In this document: positions 56,651 through 64,000 of the stretch, one piece after another
How the letters are laid out: each line of letters begins with the position of its first letter
Numbering within the stretch: position 1 is the stretch's first letter
Assembly (NCBI RefSeq): GCF_001939045.1
Contig: NZ_MKIM01000031.1
Coordinates: 248,001 to 312,000 of the forward strand
Direction of reading: 5' to 3'
DNA from: Rhizobium oryziradicis
GTDB lineage: Bacteria > Pseudomonadota > Alphaproteobacteria > Rhizobiales > Rhizobiaceae
Length of the DNA: 64,000 nucleotides
Made by a program: the position numbers and the translations under genes
The notes under the pieces: model-generated
Told to the model about the DNA's origin: nothing
The model's database searches: none
What the model saw: the letters and a program-made list of their open reading frames with translations, nothing else

Positions 56651-57154
56651 ATGGTCGAAAACACAGTCACCGGCTATTCCGTGCTGCAAAGGGCCTTGCA
56701 TTGGCTAATGGCAGCGTTGATTTTCTTCAATCTGATCTTTTCTGACGGGATGGAGCACTGGAACCGGCTGATGCGCCGGGGTGAGGCAATCACGCCCGAT
56801 GATATTAGCTCCGCCAATATCCACGCTTATGTCGGCATTGCTATTTTGCTGCTCTGTCTGATCAGACTGGCGGTGCGGCTAATGCAGGGCGCACCCGATG
56901 CACCGCCGCAAGAGCCGCCTCTTTTAAAACTGGCCGCAAAACTCGCCCATTGGACGCTCTACGCGCTGTTTGTGCTGATGCCCGTCACGGGCATGGCCAA
57001 ATATTACTTTGGCAATGACACCCTTGGCGAGTTGCACGGCGGGCCTTTGAAAATACTGCTGTGGGCGCTGATCGTCTTGCACGTCCTGGGCGCGTTGGTG
57101 CATCAGTTTTATTGGAAAACCAATGTGCTGGCCCGTATGACGCGCGGTGTGTAA
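56651..57154 (+). CDS. Cytochrome b561 family protein
   Basis: 167-residue four-helix membrane protein of the prokaryotic cytochrome b561 (superoxide oxidase) family. Candidate heme-b ligands are His17 (RALHWLMA), His58 (SANIHAYVG), His100 (KLAHWTLYA) and His144/His151 (IVLHVLGALVHQFYW). E. coli CybB oxidises superoxide and passes the electrons to ubiquinone; that role is inferred here. It is monocistronic, converging on the TraB-like gene. Confidence 0.92.
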   Translation: MVENTVTGYSVLQRALHWLMAALIFFNLIFSDGMEHWNRLMRRGEAITPDDISSANIHAYVGIAILLLCLIRLAVRLMQGAPDAPPQEPPLLKLAAKLAHWTLYALFVLMPVTGMAKYYFGNDTLGELHGGPLKILLWALIVLHVLGALVHQFYWKTNVLARMTRGV

Positions 57155-57196
57155 CGTTAATCCCACCTTACGTTCAACGAGGGCTGTCGCCGCGAT

Positions 57197-58273
57197 TTAT
57201 GGCATTGCGGTTACGGTAAAGCCTTGCTGGCGCAACAGCGCGACAACGCCGCCTTCTCCCGGCAGATGCAGCGCGCCGACCGCCATAAAGACATTGCCTT
57301 GGTTCAGTGTGGGGGCTGCGCGCTCCGCCATGATCTTGTTGCGGTCCAGAACGATCCGCTGTTCAAACGCGGCATAGTCCGCATCTTTGGCGGATGCGGG
57401 GTCTGGAGAGATGGCTTGCAGCAAAGGCATGATGGCACCAATATCGCCTTTCAGGTAAAGGTCGATCATGGTTTCGTTGACGTCATTCATCGTGTCGCCG
57501 AGCTGCAATGTGTCGATCAACGACTTCAGGTGAAAGGCCATGGGCAGGTCATTCAGGGCTTCAAGCTGCTCTGCATAGGTTTCCAGCCCTACCACCCGCT
57601 TTCCGGCATTGGCAGCGTCTTGCGCAATGCGTTTATCAAGAAACGATGTGCCTTCGGCCTTGCGTGCCAGCTCGCAGGCCGGAAGGGCAACAAAGCTGGC
57701 AATGATCCATGGTTTCATACGGTTGACGGCGGAGAGGGCTAGCCCTCTTTTTTTTAACCCGGCTTCCAATTCCTTCACCTGCTCAGGCGTCAGATGACTG
57801 GTGATGGTTGAGCCATCGGTGAACATCGAAAGCTCAGGCTTTGCCATCAGTGCAATTGCCGCCTTTTTATCGTCCAGCACCTCGTCCGATTCGACAATGA
57901 TTGTGTCGGCCCCCTTTGCGGCATCCTGTGCGCCCTTTGGCATGGTCAGCACGCGCGGATCGGTCACATGCATGGTGCCGAGCAGATACGAAGGCTTGAG
58001 GCCGGGCTTTTCAATCTTCCAGAAAATCGCCTGACCATTGGGCGTTTCAGCTGCCTCGGCCGCCACACGCCCATAGGCCTTTGGGTCGCGCTGTTGCAGC
58101 TCCGGCAGCAGGTTTTTGCCCACACAGGCGCGATCCGGCGGTGTTTGGGCTTGGGCCGGGGTGAAAAGCAGTGCCATCACCAAGGCGAGGATCACGCCCA
58201 AGGCACCGCGAATGGGTGCGGTCCATTGACCTTTGCGTGGCACTTTGCATGCGCGGTTGGTGGGCTTCATCAT
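57197..58273 (-). CDS. TraB/GumN family secreted protein
   Basis: 358-residue protein with a long signal peptide (basic start, hydrophobic core, cleavage after AQA near residue 42). The family motifs are present: LLGTMHVTD (GTMH at 99-102), a central VGLET block and the C-terminal MAVGALHLPGEGGVVALL. TraB/GumN (COG3735) proteins are putative metallohydrolases or haloperoxidase-like proteins of uncertain activity; GTMH and GALHLPG are the proposed active-site motifs. Two adjacent ATGs make the exact start ambiguous by one residue. Confidence 0.9.
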   Translation of the reverse strand: MMKPTNRACKVPRKGQWTAPIRGALGVILALVMALLFTPAQAQTPPDRACVGKNLLPELQQRDPKAYGRVAAEAAETPNGQAIFWKIEKPGLKPSYLLGTMHVTDPRVLTMPKGAQDAAKGADTIIVESDEVLDDKKAAIALMAKPELSMFTDGSTITSHLTPEQVKELEAGLKKRGLALSAVNRMKPWIIASFVALPACELARKAEGTSFLDKRIAQDAANAGKRVVGLETYAEQLEALNDLPMAFHLKSLIDTLQLGDTMNDVNETMIDLYLKGDIGAIMPLLQAISPDPASAKDADYAAFEQRIVLDRNKIMAERAAPTLNQGNVFMAVGALHLPGEGGVVALLRQQGFTVTAMP

Positions 58274-58303
58274 GATGCTTTCCAGAGTGTCGAAGAAGCG
58301 GGT

Positions 58304-59239
58304 TTATGCCCTTGGGTGGGCGCGATCATAGACATCCATCAGGCGGACCGAATCAATGCCGGTATAAACCTGCGTGGTGGAAAGGCTGGCATGGCCGAGC
58401 AATTCCTGAATGGTGCGCAAATCGCCGCCGCCGCTGAGAAGGTGGGTGGCAAATGAATGGCGGAGCGCGTGCGGCGTGGCGGTTTCCGGCAAGCCGAGGG
58501 CGGAGCGCAAGCGTTGCATCTCCCGCTGAATGATGCCCTGCTGCAATTTGCCACCGCGCGCACCGCGAAACAACGGCTCGCTGGGGTCAAGATGGTAGGG
58601 GCAAAGCTTTCGATAGGCCTCCACCGCTTCTCGCACCGCAGGCAACAGCGGCACCAACCGCGTTTTATTGCCTTTACCCGTGATGCGCAGCGTGGTGGTG
58701 TCACTGTCAAAATCGACTGGCAGCAAATTCAATGCTTCGGAAATACGAAGACCGCAGCCGTAGAGCAGCGAAAGCACGGCGGCATCGCGGGCGGCAATCC
58801 ACGGCTCTTCATTCATCTGCGTATCAGCGTCCACCACTTGCAACGCCTGTTTGGCGCTCAGGGGCTTGGGCAGCGATTTTGGTTGTTTGGGCGAGCGAAT
58901 GGCACCCGCACCTGCGGCATTGACAAGGCCTTTTCGCTCCAGAAAGCGCAGCAGCGAGCGAATGCCCGCTAGGTGGCGACCAAGCGACCGTGCACCGGAA
59001 CCTTCCTTGCGGCGCGAGGCCAGAAAAGCGCGCAAATCCGAAGGCTTCAATGCCTCAATATCCTTGATAGAGGGCGGTCCACCGAAATAGCCAGTCAGAA
59101 AGGTCAAAAACTGGCGCGTGTCGCGTTCATAGGCGGTCAGGGTGTTTTCTGAAAACCGCTTTTCCTGGGTGAGGTTGGCAAGCCAGCTTTGTCGCTCACT
59201 CATCAGGTCGGGCGCGGCAATCAACAATAGCTCGTTCAC
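58304..59239 (-). CDS. xerC: Tyrosine recombinase XerC
   Basis: 311-residue site-specific recombinase that resolves chromosome dimers at dif with XerD. The six catalytic residues are all visible: Arg165 (GLRISEAL), Lys189 (ITGKGNK), His257 and Arg260 (HALRHSFATH), His283 (LLGHASLSTTQ) and nucleophile Tyr292 (VYTGI). The length is normal. Its position near priA and the absence of attachment sites or cargo argue for the housekeeping enzyme. XerD cannot be excluded by eye. Confidence 0.92.
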   Translation of the reverse strand: MNELLLIAAPDLMSERQSWLANLTQEKRFSENTLTAYERDTRQFLTFLTGYFGGPPSIKDIEALKPSDLRAFLASRRKEGSGARSLGRHLAGIRSLLRFLERKGLVNAAGAGAIRSPKQPKSLPKPLSAKQALQVVDADTQMNEEPWIAARDAAVLSLLYGCGLRISEALNLLPVDFDSDTTTLRITGKGNKTRLVPLLPAVREAVEAYRKLCPYHLDPSEPLFRGARGGKLQQGIIQREMQRLRSALGLPETATPHALRHSFATHLLSGGGDLRTIQELLGHASLSTTQVYTGIDSVRLMDVYDRAHPRA

Positions 59240-59624
59240 GGAAGCAGCCCTTTGCTCTGTCAGTCATCGCTTCAAATTGCCCGATAGCTGTTAGGGAATG
59301 CTTAACAAATGGTGCTCGTTCTTCATTGCACCACTCTGATTGTGGGAAATTGACATCACCCACACGCTTAAAAACCTCATCTTTGAGGTGCTTTATTGAT
59401 TTCATCAACCAAGAAATGCGCGAGAGAATTTTCCCGAGTATATTTCAGGTTTATGAAAACGCACCTATAAATAACAATCATCAATAAGCACATTAGACTA
59501 TAGTTATTTTCCATGAAATTTCAGGGTATATTTCTGTATTTTTAACATTCTAAATAAACAATTCATGATGAAACGGCGTTATTCCCGTGATGGGTCCGTT
59601 CTTTTCTCAATGGAAGAGGTTGTC
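59240..59624. other. AT-rich intergenic region between xerC and a chemoreceptor gene
   Basis: 385 bases, notably AT-rich from 59400 to 59560, so it probably holds the chemoreceptor promoter and perhaps the xerC promoter. A small hairpin ACCTCA/TGAGGT (59374-59389) followed on the minus strand by TTTTT looks like a minus-strand terminator upstream of xerC. A 70-codon minus-strand open frame (59196-59408) has no coding bias. Confidence 0.5.
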
Positions 59625-61961
59625 ATGCAGTTTAAATCCATCCAGCTCAAAATCGCAGTTCTTTCAGGCGTTTGTGTCCTTGCAGCCACTGCCGGTCTGG
59701 TGGGATACGGAATCATGGCGGCCGACACGACCCGCACGTATGTTGGCGGGGAGGTCAACCAGTTGACCGAGGCCAAGACCCGCGAAGCTTTGTCGACATT
59801 GGCCTCGACGCAAGCCGAGGTTATTCGCGCCTCACTCAATCAGGCTTTTGATACGGCACGCAATCTTGCGCGTAACTTTGAAGTGGTTGTTGGCGACAAG
59901 AACAACAGCACCGTGGCAGAGCAGCGGCGCGGCCAGCTCAATGCCATGCTTCTCAATCAGCTCAAGGATAATCCGCCCTTCAATGGCACCTATAGCGCTT
60001 GGGAGCCGAATGCTCTGGATGGCAAAGATGTAGACTTCAAGGAACGTCGTGACCTTGGCTCGGACGCAACAGGGCGCTTTCTTCCTTATTGGACCCGTGA
60101 TGCGGCCGGGAAAATCGCTATACAGCCTTTGGTCGAATATGACAGCAAAGAGCTACATCCAAATGGCGTCATGAAAGGCGGTTGGTACATCGGTCCCAAG
60201 GAAGGGCGGGGAGAGAGCATTCTCGACCCTTTGCCCTATATCGTTCAGGGTAAAAACGTTTTCCTGGCGACAATGTCTGTGCCGATCATGATTGATGGCA
60301 AGTTTCAGGGCGTGGCTGGTGCAGATTTTGATCTCTCCTTTGTGCAGACCCTGGCAGATCAGGTTCGCCGCTCGATTTATGATGGCAAGGCAGCGGTTAA
60401 AATCATCAGCTTTAAAGGCTTGGTGGTCGCAGACAGCGCTCGTCCGGAAACGATTGGCGAAGCCTTTGATAAAAGCGCAGCCGAATCGTCATCGATTTTG
60501 CCTCTGATCCAGGCGGGAAAGGCAGATGTCTTATCGGATAAAAACAGCTTTCAGGCGCTGGCACCGATTGTGATCGGGCGCACAAAAACACCGTGGTCGG
60601 TGATTGTCTCGGTCCCACGGGATGTGGCGATGGCGCAGGTGAAAGCTTTGGATGCGGCCATGGTTGCCCGTGGCCAACGCGATATTATGCTCCAGGTGGC
60701 TGTTGCGCTGCTGGTTGCATTCGGGGGCATTGCGGCCATGTGGTTTGTTGCGCGCAGCATTGCCGGGCCCATTCGCGCCATGACCACAAGCATGGGCGTG
60801 CTTGCGAGCGGCAAGACAGACCTGACAATTCCCGGGGAAGGCCGGGTAGATGAAATCGGTGCCATGGCCGGAGCGGTTGTTGTGTTTCGTGATAATGCCG
60901 TGGCAAATCTGCGACTGCAACAAGAGGCTGAGGCCAGCCGCCTGACAACCGAAGGCGAGCGCCGCCGCAATGCCGAAGTGGAAAAGACCCGTGCAGAGGC
61001 CATGGCACAGGCAACCTCAGGCCTTGCCGATGGTTTGCGCCAACTGTCGCGCGGCGATCTGACCTTTCAGCTGGTTGAACCTTTTGCGGCTGAATTTGAG
61101 AGCCTGCGTGCCGACTTTAATGGTGCCATTGTGCAATTGCGCGATGCGATGATGTCTGTCACCGAGGCATCGCAGTCTATCGATGGCGGCTCTTTGGAAA
61201 TCAGCCGCAGTTCTGATGAGCTGTCAAAGCGCACCGAACAGCAGGCAGCCTCCCTTGAGCAAACGGCAGCGGCGCTGGATCAGATTACCGCCAATGTCTC
61301 CAATTCGTCCAAACGCGCCCAGGAAGCGAGAACCGTGGCCATTGAGGCCAATAAAAGTGCAAGCGCGTCCGGTCGCGTGGTGGCGGATGCGGTTGATGCC
61401 ATGCAACGGATTGAGCAATCCTCGAACCAGATTGCCAATATTATCGGGGTGATTGATGAAATCGCCTTCCAGACAAATCTTCTGGCTTTGAATGCGGGTG
61501 TGGAAGCCGCTCGTGCTGGCGATGCCGGCAAGGGCTTTGCTGTGGTGGCACAAGAAGTGCGCGAACTGGCGCAGCGTTCGGCCCAGGCTGCGCGCGAAAT
61601 CAAGGAGTTAATCCGCAATTCGAGTGGCGAGGTCGAAACGGGTGTAACTCTGGTGCGCAATACGGGTGATGCCTTGAAGACAATTGAGACCTATATTGTC
61701 GCGATCAACCAGCATATGGATGCCATTGCCACATCGGCGCGCGAGCAATCGGTGGGCCTGTCGGAAGTCAATACGGCGGTGAACCAGATGGATCAGGTCA
61801 CTCAGAAAAATGCAGCCATGGTGGAAGAAACCAATGCCGCCAGTGCCGCTTTGGCAGGTGAAGCAACAACGCTGCTTGATCTCGTGCGTCGTTTCAATCT
61901 TGTGTCGTCCCCTTATGGGGGCGATGCGGCCGATAAGTCCGGCTATCGAAAGGTGGCTTGA
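59625..61961 (+). CDS. Methyl-accepting chemotaxis protein with dCache sensor
   Basis: 778-residue chemoreceptor. A first membrane helix (about 7-28) is followed by a large periplasmic dCache/PDC sensor (about 30-345, with [20 protein letters not shown] and [14 protein letters not shown]), a second helix (about 352-373), a HAMP linker and a second HAMP-like segment ([14 protein letters not shown]). The cytoplasmic signalling tip is [23 protein letters not shown]. No CheR-binding pentapeptide is seen at the C-terminus. The ligand is unknown; dCache receptors often bind amino acids or other small metabolites. GAAGAGG precedes ATG 59625. Confidence 0.93.
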   Translation: MQFKSIQLKIAVLSGVCVLAATAGLVGYGIMAADTTRTYVGGEVNQLTEAKTREALSTLASTQAEVIRASLNQAFDTARNLARNFEVVVGDKNNSTVAEQRRGQLNAMLLNQLKDNPPFNGTYSAWEPNALDGKDVDFKERRDLGSDATGRFLPYWTRDAAGKIAIQPLVEYDSKELHPNGVMKGGWYIGPKEGRGESILDPLPYIVQGKNVFLATMSVPIMIDGKFQGVAGADFDLSFVQTLADQVRRSIYDGKAAVKIISFKGLVVADSARPETIGEAFDKSAAESSSILPLIQAGKADVLSDKNSFQALAPIVIGRTKTPWSVIVSVPRDVAMAQVKALDAAMVARGQRDIMLQVAVALLVAFGGIAAMWFVARSIAGPIRAMTTSMGVLASGKTDLTIPGEGRVDEIGAMAGAVVVFRDNAVANLRLQQEAEASRLTTEGERRRNAEVEKTRAEAMAQATSGLADGLRQLSRGDLTFQLVEPFAAEFESLRADFNGAIVQLRDAMMSVTEASQSIDGGSLEISRSSDELSKRTEQQAASLEQTAAALDQITANVSNSSKRAQEARTVAIEANKSASASGRVVADAVDAMQRIEQSSNQIANIIGVIDEIAFQTNLLALNAGVEAARAGDAGKGFAVVAQEVRELAQRSAQAAREIKELIRNSSGEVETGVTLVRNTGDALKTIETYIVAINQHMDAIATSAREQSVGLSEVNTAVNQMDQVTQKNAAMVEETNAASAALAGEATTLLDLVRRFNLVSSPYGGDAADKSGYRKVA

Positions 61962-61975
61962 TCCGCCAAAGGACT

Positions 61976-62073
61976 GCACCGTGCCGCGCCTGCATCGCTT
62001 TTTTCTCGCCTTGATTTCTTTGCAAGGAAGCATGCTGCCACAGCACGGTGCCATCCTCCCGTTCGGGGGATGG
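61976..62073 (+). repeat. Competing hairpins between the chemoreceptor gene and priA
   Basis: GCACCGTGC (61976-61984) can pair with GCACGGTGC (62043-62051). A second hairpin CCATCC...GGATGG (about 62051-62073) uses overlapping bases, and a T-rich stretch follows at 62080-62100. One of them may be the terminator of the chemoreceptor gene. Confidence 0.5.
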
Positions 62074-62125
62074 AGCCATACTTTCCTGTTTCATTTTTTG
62101 GTCTTTGCGGGCATTGTCCGCCGCA

Positions 62126-64000
62126 ATGAGCTTTGAACCGTCTGACCTGTTTGGACCGCTTGCAAAAGCGGAGCCCGCCACCCGCACAGTACCTGTGCTG
62201 GTGCCCATGCCCGCGCCCGGGCCCTATAGCTATGGCGTGCCGGCTGGCATGGCTGTGGTGCCCGGCTCTATCGTGCAGGTGCCGCTGGGGCCGCGCAAAG
62301 TGATTGGCGTGGTTTGGGATGGTGAGGAGGCTGGCAAGGTTGAAGCTGCTAAATTGCGGCCCATTGAAAAGCTGTTTGATTGCCCGCCGCTGGATGAAGC
62401 CATGCGACGCTTTATCGATTGGGTGGCGGCCTATACCTTATCGCCGCCGGGGCTGGTGGCCCGCATGGCGATGCGTACGCCAGCCGCCTTTGATCCGGAA
62501 CCGATGATTGAAGGTCTGCGCTTTACGGGTCATGAGCCGGATAAATTAACGCCTGCCCGCCGCAAAGTGCTGGAGCTTTCCAGTGATGGCCTGTCATGGA
62601 CCAAAAGCGGGCTTGCCCATGCGGCTGGCGTTTCCACCTCGGTGATTGATGGCTTGGCAAAGCAAGGCTTGTTTGAGACGGTGTTCTTGCCGCCGCCGCC
62701 TCTGGTGGCCAAGCCGGACCCGGATTATGCACCGCACCGGCTGGCGGGACCGCAGGAAGATGCGGCCGAGGTCATTGTGGACGATGTCAAAGCCGGTGGC
62801 TTTTCTGTCTCCCTGATTGATGGCGTGACGGGTTCGGGCAAAACCGAAGTCTATTTCGAAGCCATTGCCGAAACCCTCAAACAGGGCCGTCAGGTGCTCA
62901 TCCTGCTGCCGGAAATTGCTCTGACCACCGCTTTTCTGGAGCGGTTTCACGACCGGTTCGGGGCAAAGCCCGGCGAATGGCACTCGGATCTTGCCACCAG
63001 AACCCGCGAAAAAGTCTGGCGGCAGACTGCCACCGGCGATATTCGCGTCGTGGCCGGGGCGCGGTCTGCACTGTTTTTGCCCTTTGAAGATCTGGGCCTG
63101 ATTATTGTCGATGAAGAGCACGACCCGGCCTTCAAACAGGAAGACCGGGTGTTTTACAATGCCCGGGATATGGCCGTGGTGCGGGCCCATATTGCCAAAA
63201 TTCCAGTGGTGCTGGTGTCGGCCACGCCGTCGGTGGAAAGTCAGGTCAACAGCTATTCGGGTCGCTACAAGCGCATCCATCTGCCCACCCGCTTTGCCGA
63301 TGCGGCCATGCCCGATCTGCACCTGATTGATATGCGCAGGCATCCGCCGGAAAAGGGCGGCTTTCTCTCGCCATTGATGCTGCGCGCCATGGCAAAGACC
63401 TTGGAAAAGAAAGAGCAATCTCTGCTGTTTCTCAATCGGCGTGGTTATGCGCCGCTGACCCTTTGCAGGGTTTGTGGCCATCGGTTTCAATGTCCGCAGT
63501 GTTCCAGTTGGCTGGTGGAACACCGCTTTCGCGGCCAGATCCAATGCCATCAATGTGGCTATGCCGAGCCGACGCCGCAGGCGTGCCCGGAATGCGGCAC
63601 GCTGGACCATCTGGTGGCGTGCGGGCCGGGCGTGGAGCGCATTGCCGAAGAGGTGGAAAAGCACTTTCCCGAGGCCCGCACATTGGTGCTCTCCTCCGAT
63701 ATGGGTGGCGTGAAGCGGCTGCGGCTGGAGCTGGAAGCCATTGCCAAGGGCGAGGCCGATATCATCATCGGCACGCAATTGGTGGCCAAGGGCCATAATT
63801 TTCCGCTGATGACCCTTGTGGGCATTGTCGATGCCGATATTGGCCTCGCCAATGGTGACCCGCGTGCTGCCGAGCGCACCTTTCAATTGCTGAGCCAGGT
63901 GACTGGCCGGGCGGGTCGCACCGGCTTGAAAAGCCACGGCCTGTTGCAGACCTATCAGCCGCAACATCCGGTGATGATGGCGATTGTGTCTGGCGATGCC
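62126..64000 (+). CDS. priA: Primosomal replication restart helicase PriA, 5' part
   Basis: The open frame continues past the right edge; 625 codons are in the window. The N-terminal 3'-DNA-binding domain (VPVLVPMPAPGPYSYGVPAG) is followed by Walker A GVTGSGKTEVY (from about residue 233), VDEEH (about 328), SATPSVES and a zinc-binding region with CRVCGHRFQCPQC, CHQCG and CPECG (about 447-495). Then come helicase motifs V and VI (GTQLVAKGHNFP, QVTGRAGRTG). PriA reloads the replisome at stalled forks. The start at 62126 lacks a good ribosome binding site; in-frame TTG 62114 is an alternative. Confidence 0.96.
   Translation, partial: MSFEPSDLFGPLAKAEPATRTVPVLVPMPAPGPYSYGVPAGMAVVPGSIVQVPLGPRKVIGVVWDGEEAGKVEAAKLRPIEKLFDCPPLDEAMRRFIDWVAAYTLSPPGLVARMAMRTPAAFDPEPMIEGLRFTGHEPDKLTPARRKVLELSSDGLSWTKSGLAHAAGVSTSVIDGLAKQGLFETVFLPPPPLVAKPDPDYAPHRLAGPQEDAAEVIVDDVKAGGFSVSLIDGVTGSGKTEVYFEAIAETLKQGRQVLILLPEIALTTAFLERFHDRFGAKPGEWHSDLATRTREKVWRQTATGDIRVVAGARSALFLPFEDLGLIIVDEEHDPAFKQEDRVFYNARDMAVVRAHIAKIPVVLVSATPSVESQVNSYSGRYKRIHLPTRFADAAMPDLHLIDMRRHPPEKGGFLSPLMLRAMAKTLEKKEQSLLFLNRRGYAPLTLCRVCGHRFQCPQCSSWLVEHRFRGQIQCHQCGYAEPTPQACPECGTLDHLVACGPGVERIAEEVEKHFPEARTLVLSSDMGGVKRLRLELEAIAKGEADIIIGTQLVAKGHNFPLMTLVGIVDADIGLANGDPRAAERTFQLLSQVTGRAGRTGLKSHGLLQTYQPQHPVMMAIVSGDA

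Noticed and set aside
58304-59239. Integrase marking a mobile element
   Set aside because: The protein fits housekeeping XerC in length and motifs. There are no direct repeats, tRNA target or cargo genes, and it neighbours priA.
59196-59408. 70-codon minus-strand open frame overlapping the xerC start
   Set aside because: Third positions show no GC bias, there is no family resemblance, and it overlaps xerC by 44 bases.

Overview
The window is a stretch of ordinary chromosome from an alphaproteobacterium, most probably a member of the Rhizobiaceae (Agrobacterium/Allorhizobium/Rhizobium group). The evidence is the gene content and order: acnA divergent from ccmABCDG, hemCD followed by a mitofilin-like gene and hemY, divergent tsaD-gpsA, and mdh-sucCD-sucAB-lpdA. 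Alphaproteobacterial lineage families such as DUF2794, an IalB-like protein, a BI-1 protein and an Omp19-like lipoprotein agree. So do the GC-rich third codon positions and two copies of a short palindromic intergenic element of a kind common in rhizobial genomes. I see no phage, transposon, CRISPR array, rRNA or tRNA. The assignment is by recognition; no database search was run.

Layout. 1-3.4 kb: end of a UPF0314 gene, then the cytochrome c maturation operon ccmA-B-C-D-G on the minus strand. 3.6-6.4 kb: aconitase acnA, divergent from ccm. 6.5-9.6 kb: DUF1223, DUF2794, a GNAT acetyltransferase and a BI-1 family protein. 9.8-13.9 kb: a YbbA/YbbP-type ABC transporter divergent from a TesA-like esterase. 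13.9-17.7 kb: thpR, phhB, a YkvA-like protein, an IalB-like protein and rlmN. 17.7-30.5 kb: mixed housekeeping and transport genes, namely a LysE exporter, an SDR, argG, two MFS transporters, an M3 peptidase, typA, a GNAT, ppa, DUF167 and YggT. 29.7-35.7 kb: a minus-strand heme operon, hemC-hemD-mic60-like-hemY-terB-like-amidotransferase. 35.7-39.3 kb: divergent tsaD-gpsA-yciI-EVE-methyltransferase.

39.9-56.5 kb is a TCA-cycle region: sdhCDAB, an Omp19-like lipoprotein, zapE, mdh, a small membrane protein, sucC, an unrecognised acidic protein, sucD, sucA, sucB, a MAPEG protein, a LysE protein and lpdA. With acnA it supplies aconitase, succinyl-CoA synthetase, 2-oxoglutarate dehydrogenase E1/E2/E3, succinate dehydrogenase and malate dehydrogenase, most of the oxidative cycle. 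56.6-64 kb: a cytochrome b561, a TraB/GumN protein, xerC, a chemoreceptor, and priA running off the right edge.

I found no convincing new multi-gene system. The items most worth a second look are small. A 126-residue acidic protein of unknown function sits, apparently translationally coupled, between sucC and sucD. A 72-residue two-helix protein sits between mdh and sucC. A sigma70-like promoter with an 18-bp palindrome precedes sucA, followed by a hairpin that may bring a distant ribosome binding site close to the start. A transcription terminator for ppa is written inside the coding sequence of the convergent gene. A palindromic repeat supplies the last codons of the amidotransferase gene.
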